Source: Spirochaetae bacterium HGW-Spirochaetae-9 (GTDB taxonomy: Bacteria; Spirochaetota; Spirochaetia; Treponematales; Rectinemataceae). Taken from it: 5,210 bases of DNA. The translations under genes were made by a program, and so were the position numbers. Positions 1 through 5,210 of this stretch are shown one piece after another (position 1 is the first letter of the stretch; the number at the start of each line of letters is the position of its first letter). A model generated the notes under the pieces. The model was not told the origin of the DNA. It saw only the letters and a list, made by a program, of their open reading frames with translations, and made no database searches. The DNA is taken from contig PGXP01000136.1 of assembly GCA_002839205.1 (NCBI GenBank), forward strand, positions 1 to 5,210, in the 5' to 3' direction.

Positions 1-149
<149 letters not shown>

Positions 150-177
150 ATACTTCTTTACGCGATTATGCATAAAA

Positions 178-214
178 AAGGGGTTGTCCGGATTTTCATT
201 CCGGACAACCCCTT
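178..214. terminator. Bidirectional intrinsic terminator between convergent genes
   Basis: A perfect 15-bp inverted repeat (178-192 pairs with 200-214; core GGGGTTGTCCGG) encloses a 7-base loop. On the - strand the stem is followed directly by six T residues (A174-A179 on the + strand), a classic rho-independent terminator for the foldase gene that ends at 236. On the + strand the stem is followed only by a mixed ATTATT, so termination of lepA (stop at 149) from this side should be weaker. A 10-bp palindrome, TTATGCATAA (166-175), abuts the T-tract side. Confidence 0.9.
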
Positions 215-235
215 ATTATTGGCGTGACGTCGTTT

Positions 236-1852
236 TCAGTTGGCCGCAGGTGCTGCCGTTGTCGGCGTCGTACTCTCGGAGGAGGCAGTTTTGTTCGTCT
301 GGAATACCTTGAAGAAGGTCGTGTTGAATTCGTCCTTCAACTTCTTGCTCTTGAGGAAGGAGTCGCGGGTTGCGGCATCGACAGCCTGCTGGAGGAAGTA
401 GGGGTAAGCGAATTTCACCATGGCAGTATCGTCGTCCGTGGCTTCGGCATCCTCGGTAACGGTGAATACGATCACGCTGTCGCTGACGACAAGGGGCTTG
501 GACACTCCGCCTTTGGTTTTGGAAAAGAGCTCGACCATAAAGGCCTCGTCCTGTTCGGCAGCCTGAAGCGCGGGGTCGCTGTTCTGGAAGGGTGTCTGGA
601 GCAGGGGGATCTGCTGATTATAGGCGTAGAAGGTAGGGTTCCCGACATTGACGATAAAGGGGCCGGCGGTTTTTACCTCGAAGCCTGCCTTCCTGGCAGC
701 TGTCCTGAAGGCAGCTGTGTCGGACGCTGAAGCCACAGTTCCAGCCTTTTCGATAGCCCAGCTCTCCAGCGTGCCCTTTTCCTTGTCATTGATATAGAAA
801 CGAGCCTCATCCAATGTTGCCGGCTTGGTGAAGTCGGGCTGTGTCAGCTCGCCATTGACCTTGAAGAATGCCCAGGTTTTCTCGCCAATGCTGTAGACAT
901 CGGACACTTCGCCCTTGGAGAGGGAAGCCACCTTGGCGGCATCATCCTTGTTCGCAAAATCCTCGGCGAAGAGATAATAGAAGACACTGCCTGCGTCCCC
1001 GCCCTTGTCGGCATAGGCGTCCTGGGAATGGCTCTTGGCTGCGTCCTCGAAGGAGAGCTTGTTCTCCTTCACCTGCGCGAGAACCTTCTTGGCGTCGGCT
1101 TCCGAACTGGTGATGGTAATACGCGAGAGCTCGAGGCTCCTGAAAAGATCGGCGTTTTTGGCTCCCCACACGGCTACTTCCCCGGCGGGGTAGTCGGAGA
1201 GAGGCAGGGTAACATACGCGAGGCTTCGCTGAGGTTTGGCCATCGCAGCGACAAAGCTGATTTCGGCCGCGCTTGGCGCCATGGTGTACAAATCCTCATA
1301 ATAGCGCCGGACGAGGAGATCGCCCTTAGTGGAGTTGCGCAGCTCGAGGCGGGCTGCCTTCGTGACGGAATTGTATTTCTCGAGGGAGAATTTGCCATCC
1401 ACCTGGAACTCGGCGAGTTTGGCCACGGCTTCGTCCAAGCCCTTTTCGGTGACTCTGAAGCCGCTGTCCTCGACAGTGTCCAGAAGGGCTGTCCGGATGG
1501 CTGCGCTCTGGAAGGCCATGTTCCATACCTGGTAGGCATAGAGCTGGAAATTGTCCTCGGAGAGGCCTTGCTGGCGCAGGTAATCGTTGATCTGGGCTAC
1601 CTGGCTGGCGAAGTATGAACCCGAGGTGTAGGTGATAGGTTTGCCGTCCCAGCTTCCAAACTTCGGGGCTGTACCGGAGGAACCCATACCCCCACCGAGG
1701 GAGGGGATAAATACGAAGGCGATGACGGTGATTATCAGGATGACGATCGTTCCGCCGTACACGAAGGGATTTTTGATGCCGCGCTTGGCAACTTTCTTGG
1801 AAGCTTTCTTGGTTTCGGCGGCGCCGTCGGGATTGCTGATCTGGGATGCCAT
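236..1852 (-). CDS. Membrane-anchored SurA/PpiD-like periplasmic foldase (parvulin family)
   Basis: This encodes a 538-residue protein, probably a periplasmic chaperone or peptidyl-prolyl isomerase. The first 30 residues are Lys-rich and cytoplasmic. A single hydrophobic segment follows at about residues 31-50 (VYGGTIVILIITVIAFVFIP), so the rest faces the periplasm. Residues ~70-200 are helical and resemble the SurA/PpiD N-terminal chaperone domain. Residues ~240-340 look like a PpiC rotamase domain (SFEDAAKSHSQD, then GGDAGSV, then LSKGEVSDVYSIG). The tail is low-complexity Ser/Thr/Ala/Pro. The two histidines usual in active parvulins appear to be replaced, so isomerase activity is doubtful. 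I chose the start at 1852 because an AGAAGGA ribosome site sits 5 bases before it and the membrane segment then falls near the N-terminus. An in-frame ATG at 2002 would add 50 residues of unlikely sequence read through the transferase gene. The transferase gene ends 67 bases upstream, suggesting one transcript. The topology matches PpiD, but I see only one clear parvulin domain, and orthology is not proven. Confidence 0.82.
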   Translation of the reverse strand: MASQISNPDGAAETKKASKKVAKRGIKNPFVYGGTIVILIITVIAFVFIPSLGGGMGSSGTAPKFGSWDGKPITYTSGSYFASQVAQINDYLRQQGLSEDNFQLYAYQVWNMAFQSAAIRTALLDTVEDSGFRVTEKGLDEAVAKLAEFQVDGKFSLEKYNSVTKAARLELRNSTKGDLLVRRYYEDLYTMAPSAAEISFVAAMAKPQRSLAYVTLPLSDYPAGEVAVWGAKNADLFRSLELSRITITSSEADAKKVLAQVKENKLSFEDAAKSHSQDAYADKGGDAGSVFYYLFAEDFANKDDAAKVASLSKGEVSDVYSIGEKTWAFFKVNGELTQPDFTKPATLDEARFYINDKEKGTLESWAIEKAGTVASASDTAAFRTAARKAGFEVKTAGPFIVNVGNPTFYAYNQQIPLLQTPFQNSDPALQAAEQDEAFMVELFSKTKGGVSKPLVVSDSVIVFTVTEDAEATDDDTAMVKFAYPYFLQQAVDAATRDSFLKSKKLKDEFNTTFFKVFQTNKTASSESTTPTTAAPAAN

Positions 1853-1857
1853 AGTTT

Positions 1858-1864
1858 TCCTTCT
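1858..1864 (-). promoter_or_regulatory. Ribosome binding site of the foldase gene
   Basis: AGAAGGA on the - strand lies 5 bases before the ATG at 1852-1850. It is a strong Shine-Dalgarno match and decides for this start over the in-frame ATG at 2002. Confidence 0.8.
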
Positions 1865-1865
1865 G

Positions 1866-1884
1866 AAAACAGTCTTAAAACAGT
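1866..1884. repeat. Tandem 8-bp direct repeat in the foldase 5' leader
   Basis: AAAACAGT occurs at 1866-1873 and again at 1877-1884, separated by CTT, so the period is 11 bases, about one helical turn. It lies just upstream of the foldase ribosome site, inside the 67-base gap after the transferase gene. It could be a regulator half-site pair or chance; nothing further supports a function. Confidence 0.4.
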
Positions 1885-1919
1885 AATGTTGGCTACGGTA
1901 CCATGATAGGGGTTGAAAG

Positions 1920-2654
1920 TCAACGCTGCGATGACGTTGAAAGCCAGTCCAGGGCATGGGTTTTATCATGGAATTCCATCCATGGAGAACTTCCCCGACC
2001 AACAGCGAGATGGAAAGGCTGGAAGTCGGCCTTGTAATCCATCTTCGGAGCCCCCGGAACCCAAAAGCCCATGTAGTAGTAGGTTTTCCCCATACTCAGA
2101 GCCAGGGCTGATTCAAGGTATACCGAGTAATAGCCCAGGCTTCGCCTCCCTTCATCGGGATCGAAGATGAAATAGACGGACGAAAGGCCCATAGGTAGGA
2201 CGTCGACTATGCCTGCGCCGCAGAGTTTGCCTCCGGTGTCTCGATACTCCGTGATAGCCGTCAGGGGTGAATCTATCATATCCCTGTAGCCCACCTCATC
2301 TGAAAATTCCGTCTCGGGATGCCGCGCCCTGATATATTTTTCATACAGTCTAAAGTGTTCCAGGTTGAACCGTGATGGAAGAAGGTTGAGGCTGAGGTCG
2401 CTGTTGAGGTTGAGGAGGCGGGAGAGACGCTTTCCGCCATCGATCTGCGAAGCTGGAATCCTGATGGGGATGCAGCGGAAACAGCCTTCGCATCGGTAGC
2501 GATACAGAATGCTTCCGGAGCGTCGCCATCCCTGGGGTATGAGTTCCTCGTAATGGTCGAGGCCTTTCGATGTTTGGAGCACTTCCGCAGTCGCTGTCTT
2601 TCCGGGGAGGTAGGGGCAGGGCTCGGAGACGATGATCAGGTTATCTTGATCCAT
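1920..2654 (-). CDS. bpt: Aminoacyl-tRNA--protein transferase, Bpt/ATE family
   Basis: The 244-residue product matches the usual length of bacterial Bpt (about 230-250). These enzymes transfer an amino acid from charged tRNA to the N-terminus of a protein, typically Leu onto N-terminal Asp or Glu, creating an N-degron read by ClpS/ClpAP; the reaction is cytoplasmic. The N-terminal ATE domain shows CPYLPG at residues 13-18 and YRYRCEGCFRCIPIRIP at 51-67, with Cys55, Cys58 and Cys61. The C-terminal GNAT-like domain shows SSVYFIFDPDEGRRSLG at 158-174, YYYMGFWVPG at 192-201 and KMDYKADFQP at 204-213. The final block reads FQPFHLAV, where I recall a Pro-Leu-Glu ending as usual. The start is fixed by a TAA immediately upstream in frame (2655-2657), with GAAGG 9 bases before the ATG. 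The gene is divergent from the cobalamin adenosyltransferase gene and precedes the foldase gene. Whether it transfers Leu or Arg cannot be told from sequence alone. Confidence 0.92.
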   Translation of the reverse strand: MDQDNLIIVSEPCPYLPGKTATAEVLQTSKGLDHYEELIPQGWRRSGSILYRYRCEGCFRCIPIRIPASQIDGGKRLSRLLNLNSDLSLNLLPSRFNLEHFRLYEKYIRARHPETEFSDEVGYRDMIDSPLTAITEYRDTGGKLCGAGIVDVLPMGLSSVYFIFDPDEGRRSLGYYSVYLESALALSMGKTYYYMGFWVPGAPKMDYKADFQPFHLAVGRGSSPWMEFHDKTHALDWLSTSSQR

Positions 2655-2673
2655 TTACCGTAACCTTCGGCCT

Positions 2674-2704
2674 TTTGTACCGACTTGATGAAAGCGAATT
2701 CCAA
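2674..2704 (-). promoter_or_regulatory. bpt: Possible sigma-70 promoter for the transferase gene
   Basis: On the - strand, TTGGAA (complement of 2699-2704) and TACAAA (complement of 2674-2679) each match the consensus at four of six positions, but the spacer is 19 bases. The region must hold a promoter because the divergent genes are only 66 bases apart; the exact boxes are a guess. Confidence 0.25.
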
Positions 2705-2714
2705 GCGTTATGTT
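2685..2714 (+). promoter_or_regulatory. Candidate promoter placing the mRNA start at the adenosyltransferase ATG
   Basis: TTGATG (2685-2690) and TATGTT (2709-2714), with an 18-base spacer, each match the sigma-70 consensus at four of six positions. Transcription would begin about 6-7 bases after the -10 box, at or next to the ATG (2721), giving a leaderless or nearly leaderless mRNA. There is no well-spaced Shine-Dalgarno sequence: the only AAGG (2716-2719) is one base from the ATG. The region is too short for a cobalamin riboswitch. Confidence 0.35.
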
Positions 2715-2720
2715 TAAGGC

Positions 2721-3242
2721 ATGAGTATTATAACGCGGACAGGGGACGAAGGGGATACCGGACTCTGGTCGGGTGAGAGGATAGCCAAGGACGATCTCAG
2801 GGTTGAGGCGTATGGCACTATCGATGAACTATCATCGGCACTTGGCGTCGCCCGGCATCTCTGTCTCCAGGATGAGGTGCTCTATGCCATCGAGGACCTT
2901 CAGCGTATTCTCTTTCGCGTTGCGGGTGAACTCGCCTCGGTTGGCGTTGCCTTCGACCGACCCATAACGGCCAAGGATGAGGAAAAGCTTTCCGCAAGAA
3001 CGACATCCATCGAGGAGAGAATCCCCCTGAAGGGATTTGTCCTGCCTGGCATGACGGCCGGTTCGGCTGCACTCGACTTGGCCCGAACCATTGCCAGGAG
3101 GGCAGAGCGCAGGGTGGTTGCCCTGGCCAAAAGAGAAGAAGTTTCGAGTGAACTTCGCAAATTCCTGAACAGGCTCTCCGACTATCTTTTTATGCTCGCC
3201 AGGGCTGAAGAAGAGGCTGCCGGCAAGCTCACCTTCGTCTGA
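2721..3242 (+). CDS. PduO-type ATP:cob(I)alamin adenosyltransferase
   Basis: This 173-residue cytoplasmic enzyme transfers the adenosyl group of ATP to cob(I)alamin, giving coenzyme B12; the PduO family forms trimers. Visible motifs are the N-terminal ATP-binding stretch TRTGDEGDTGL (residues 5-15), KDDLRVEAYGTIDEL (23-37, with the conserved Asp35), FVLPG (106-110), ARTIARRAERR (121-131) with the arginines that contact ATP in this family, and FLNRLSDYLF (148-157). Length and motif order fit the stand-alone form, with no fused domain. The start is certain: an in-frame TAA lies at 2715-2717 and no other start precedes the ATP motif. Small departures from the sequence I expect are Asp119 where His is common (ALDLAR) and Met111 where Gly is common (FVLPGG). 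No other B12 gene is in view. It heads a run with the HtrA-like gene, 24 bases downstream, and uvrB. The family has several names (PduO, MMAB, YvqK), so I give no symbol. Confidence 0.95.
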   Translation: MSIITRTGDEGDTGLWSGERIAKDDLRVEAYGTIDELSSALGVARHLCLQDEVLYAIEDLQRILFRVAGELASVGVAFDRPITAKDEEKLSARTTSIEERIPLKGFVLPGMTAGSAALDLARTIARRAERRVVALAKREEVSSELRKFLNRLSDYLFMLARAEEEAAGKLTFV

Positions 3243-3251
3243 TATCCATTT

Positions 3252-3257
3252 GAGAGG
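3252..3257 (+). promoter_or_regulatory. Ribosome binding site of the HtrA-like gene
   Basis: GAGAGG ends 9 bases before the ATG at 3267 and lies in the 24-base gap after the adenosyltransferase stop. It supports this ATG over the later in-frame Met codon (residue 9). Confidence 0.65.
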
Positions 3258-3266
3258 GAAACTCCC

Positions 3267-4508
3267 ATGAAACTGTATTCCAGGCGGCAAATGTACATTG
3301 GCTTGACTTGTGCCGCCATTGGGGCTTCGGCATTGATCCTCGGCTCGGCCTACCTCATCGCGAAGAGCGGCCTGTTTGGCGGCAGAGCGGCGCCTGTCCT
3401 GGCCGATACAGCCTTTGGCCTGCCTCAGGCGGCAATATCCGCGCCGCAGGCCACTCCCGCCGATTTCCAGGGTTCAGCCCTTCCGGCCTATACCCAGGAC
3501 GAGAACGAGAACATCAGCCTTTACGCCCGGTACAACGAGTCTGTCGTCAACATCACCACCGAGATCGTCAACGTCAACTGGTTCTTCGAGCCCGTGCCCC
3601 AGAGCGGCGGTTCGGGTTCCGGCTCCATCATCGACGCCCGAGGCTACGTACTCACCAATTACCATGTCGTGGAAGGGGCATACAAGCTTTTCGTCAACCT
3701 GGCCGATGGAAGCCAGTACGAAGCCTCGATCATCGGAAGCGATCCCCAGAACGACCTCGCTGTCATCAAGTTTTCGCCTCCAGCGAACCATAACCTCAGG
3801 CCTATACCCCTGGGATCTTCTGCCAATCTCAAGGTCGGGCAGAAAGTGCTGGCCATAGGCAACCCCTTCGGCTTCGAGCGCACCCTCACCCAGGGCATAG
3901 TCTCGGGGCTCGGCAGACCCATCCAGAAGGACAACACCACGGTGCTACAGAACATGATCCAGACCGACGCCTCCATCAACCCGGGCAATTCGGGCGGGCC
4001 ACTCTTCAACGCCGCAGGCCAGATGATAGGCATCAACACGATGATCTACTCCTCATCGGGGGGCTCCGTCGGCATCGGCTTCGCCATCCCCGTCGACACG
4101 GCAGTGCGCATCGTGCCCGAGCTCATCAAGACAGGCAAGGTGAAGCGGGGCTGGATTGAGATGGACGCAATCCAGCTTTTCCCCGCCCTCACGAGCTATC
4201 TCAAGCAGTCGGGAAGCGCTGCGCCCGTCGAGAAAGGGCTGCTCGTCTCGGCGATCAAGGAGGGAGGGAGCGCCGCGAAGGCGGGACTCAAGGGCGGCAC
4301 GACAGCCGTCCGTTACGGCCAGTCCACCTTCAGGGTGGGAGGGGACATCATCACCAGCGTTGACGGCAAAGTCACGGGCAGCATCGCCGATCTCTACACA
4401 GCCCTCGAGGACAACAAGCCCGGCGAAAAAGTGGAGGTGGAATTCTATCGGGGCGGACAGAAAATGAAGACCACCGTCACCCTCACCGAACAAAGCTCGC
4501 AAGAATAA
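3267..4508 (+). CDS. HtrA/DegS-like membrane-anchored serine protease, one PDZ domain
   Basis: This 413-residue trypsin-like protease degrades or senses misfolded proteins in the periplasm. A basic N-terminus (MKLYSRR) precedes one hydrophobic segment at about residues 9-33, which reads as an uncleaved anchor. An Ala/Pro-rich linker runs to about residue 80. The protease domain (about 81-295) has a complete triad: His133 in TNYHVVEG, Asp163 in NDLAVIKF and Ser242 in the INPGNSGGPLFN block; GNPFGFERTLTQGIVSG and GIGFAIPVD are also family signatures. A single PDZ domain occupies about 296-405, with GLLVSAIKEGGSAAKAGLKGG, then FRVGGDIITSVDG. One membrane anchor plus one PDZ resembles DegS more than the soluble two-PDZ DegP, but many bacterial HtrA proteins share this layout, so I withhold a symbol. 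Its frame is bounded upstream by the adenosyltransferase TGA (3240-3242), and its TAA overlaps the uvrB ribosome site. Third-position G/C is high in this gene, which explains long spurious frames on both strands. Confidence 0.95.
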   Translation: MKLYSRRQMYIGLTCAAIGASALILGSAYLIAKSGLFGGRAAPVLADTAFGLPQAAISAPQATPADFQGSALPAYTQDENENISLYARYNESVVNITTEIVNVNWFFEPVPQSGGSGSGSIIDARGYVLTNYHVVEGAYKLFVNLADGSQYEASIIGSDPQNDLAVIKFSPPANHNLRPIPLGSSANLKVGQKVLAIGNPFGFERTLTQGIVSGLGRPIQKDNTTVLQNMIQTDASINPGNSGGPLFNAAGQMIGINTMIYSSSGGSVGIGFAIPVDTAVRIVPELIKTGKVKRGWIEMDAIQLFPALTSYLKQSGSAAPVEKGLLVSAIKEGGSAAKAGLKGGTTAVRYGQSTFRVGGDIITSVDGKVTGSIADLYTALEDNKPGEKVEVEFYRGGQKMKTTVTLTEQSSQE

Positions 4509-4511
4509 GGA
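4507..4511 (+). promoter_or_regulatory. uvrB: uvrB ribosome binding site overlapping the upstream stop codon
   Basis: AAGGA uses the last two bases of the HtrA-like gene's TAA stop and lies 6 bases before the uvrB ATG (4518). An in-frame TAG at 4512-4514 excludes any earlier uvrB start. The arrangement favours translational coupling. Confidence 0.7.
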
Positions 4512-4517
4512 TAGAGG

Positions 4518-5210
4518 ATGAAACCATTCAGGGTAGTGGCTCCCTTCGAGCCCTCAGGCGACCAGGGGAGCGCCATCCGCAGCCTCGTGGATGCGGTAAA
4601 ATCGGGCGAACGGTACATGACGCTCAAGGGCGTCACGGGATCGGGCAAGACCTTTACGATGGCCAAGGTCATAGAGGAACTCCAGGTTCCGACTCTCGTC
4701 ATCTCGCACAACAAGACCCTCTCGGCTCAGCTGTACCGCGAATTCAAGGGCTTTTTCCCCGACAACGCGGTAGAGTATTTCGTCTCCTACTACGACTATT
4801 ACCAGCCTGAGGCCTATGTTCCGTCCAAAGACCTCTATATCGAGAAGGATTCGAGCATCAACGACGAGATCGACCGGATGCGGCTCTCGGCCACGGCAGC
4901 CCTTATGGAGCGGCGCGACGTCATCATCGTGGCCACGGTTTCCTGCATCTACGGCCTGGGCTCGCCCGACCTCTATCGCGAGATGCGCATCTATATCGAC
5001 AAGGGGAAGCTGATCGACCTGGAGACTCTCAAGCGGAACCTGATCAACCTCCAGTATGAGCGGAACGACATGGTTCTCGAGAGGGGCCGCTTCAGGGTGC
5101 GCGGCGATCTCATCGAAATATATCCCGCCTACCTCGAGGAAGCCTACCGAATCGAACTGGACTTCGATACAGTGGCGCGCATCCGCAAATTCGACCCACT
5201 CACCGGCCAG
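4518..5210 (+). CDS. uvrB: UvrABC excinuclease subunit B, N-terminal part (cut by window end)
   Basis: These are the first 231 codons; the full protein is normally about 660-680 residues. UvrB is the helicase-like damage-verification subunit of nucleotide excision repair: it is loaded on DNA by UvrA and then recruits UvrC for incision. Visible parts are the N-terminal FEPSGDQ motif (residues 10-16), Walker A GVTGSGKT (38-45), [14 protein letters not shown] (63-76, motif Ia region), and the beta-hairpin that inserts between DNA strands (about 91-110, [20 protein letters not shown]). [31 protein letters not shown] and [13 protein letters not shown] follow, and the fragment stops at FDPLTGQ. Helicase motifs II-VI and the UvrC-binding C-terminus lie beyond the window. 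Residue 17 is Gly where the usual GDQP motif has Pro. The start at 4518 gives the expected N-terminus. The gene is third in the run, 9 bases after the HtrA-like stop, and I see no LexA-type box just upstream, so it probably depends on the upstream promoter. Confidence 0.97.
   Translation, partial: MKPFRVVAPFEPSGDQGSAIRSLVDAVKSGERYMTLKGVTGSGKTFTMAKVIEELQVPTLVISHNKTLSAQLYREFKGFFPDNAVEYFVSYYDYYQPEAYVPSKDLYIEKDSSINDEIDRMRLSATAALMERRDVIIVATVSCIYGLGSPDLYREMRIYIDKGKLIDLETLKRNLINLQYERNDMVLERGRFRVRGDLIEIYPAYLEEAYRIELDFDTVARIRKFDPLTGQ

Noticed and set aside
224..730. 168-codon open frame on the + strand, antisense to the foldase gene
   Set aside because: It begins within the terminator-proximal gap, has no recognisable domain or good ribosome site, and mirrors the well-supported - strand gene.
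1028..1618. 196-codon open frame on the + strand inside the foldase gene
   Set aside because: It lies wholly antisense to the coding region, shows no motif, and is explained by codon bias of the real gene.
1863..1883. SOS/LexA box in the foldase leader (CTG and CAG elements)
   Set aside because: The spacing does not fit CTGT-N8-ACAG, and the elements arise from the direct AAAACAGT repeat.
1895..1923. Internal promoter for the foldase gene (TTGACT, 17 bases, TACCGT on the - strand)
   Set aside because: The -35 box is good (five of six), but the -10 box matches only three of six, and part of it overlaps the end of the transferase coding sequence. Co-transcription is simpler.
1912..1924. Small hairpin GTTGA-AAG-TCAAC at the transferase stop codon
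   Set aside because: It has only 5 base pairs, rich in A-T, with no T-tract after it; too weak for a terminator.
2655..2720. Cobalamin riboswitch upstream of the adenosyltransferase gene
   Set aside because: The gap is only 66 bases, far too short for that riboswitch, and I see no B12-box-like sequence.
2729..2734. TATAAC as a -10 box
   Set aside because: It is a good match, but it lies inside the adenosyltransferase coding region and has no -35 partner at 16-18 bases.
3294..3320. Lipoprotein signal at Cys15 of the HtrA-like protein
   Set aside because: The residue before Cys is Thr, and most of the hydrophobic stretch follows the Cys rather than preceding it, so a membrane anchor fits better.
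3308..3858. Two long overlapping + strand frames inside the HtrA-like gene
   Set aside because: Their translations are rich in Arg, Pro and Ser without motifs, typical of shadow frames in G+C-rich coding sequence; the in-frame protease carries a complete catalytic triad.
4053..4502. 149-codon open frame antisense to the PDZ part of the HtrA-like gene
   Set aside because: No domain, no ribosome site, and full overlap with a clear protease domain.

Overview
The window carries six protein genes and is typical bacterial housekeeping sequence of moderately high G+C. I found no mobile element, CRISPR array, tRNA, rRNA or riboswitch. The source is probably a spirochaete, perhaps a Treponema-like lineage. 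This rests on the wording of the UvrB N-terminus as I remember it ([25 protein letters not shown]) and on the gene mix. It is an inference and not proven.

Layout, left to right. (1) Positions 1-149 hold the last 48 codons of lepA (elongation factor 4), + strand. (2) Positions 150-235 are a convergent intergenic gap with one strong hairpin, whose U-tract serves mainly the - strand gene. (3) Positions 236-1852, - strand, encode a membrane-anchored periplasmic SurA/PpiD-like foldase with a degenerate parvulin domain. (4) Positions 1920-2654, - strand, encode a Bpt/ATE-type aminoacyl-tRNA--protein transferase, upstream of the foldase gene and probably co-transcribed with it. (5) Positions 2655-2720 are a 66-base divergent promoter region. 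(6) Positions 2721-5210, + strand, form a tight three-gene run: a PduO-type cobalamin adenosyltransferase, a membrane-anchored HtrA/DegS-like serine protease with one PDZ domain, and the first 231 codons of uvrB, cut by the window end. The gaps in this run are 24 and 9 bases.

How the genes may work together. The foldase and HtrA both act on proteins in the periplasm. The transferase marks cytoplasmic proteins for N-degron proteolysis. The divergent pair of units therefore has a protein quality-control flavour, with B12 cofactor activation and nucleotide excision repair added on the + strand side. I see no previously undescribed system here. The points most worth a second look are a possible leaderless promoter for the adenosyltransferase, the apparent loss of the parvulin histidines in the foldase, and the uncertain amino-acid specificity of the transferase.
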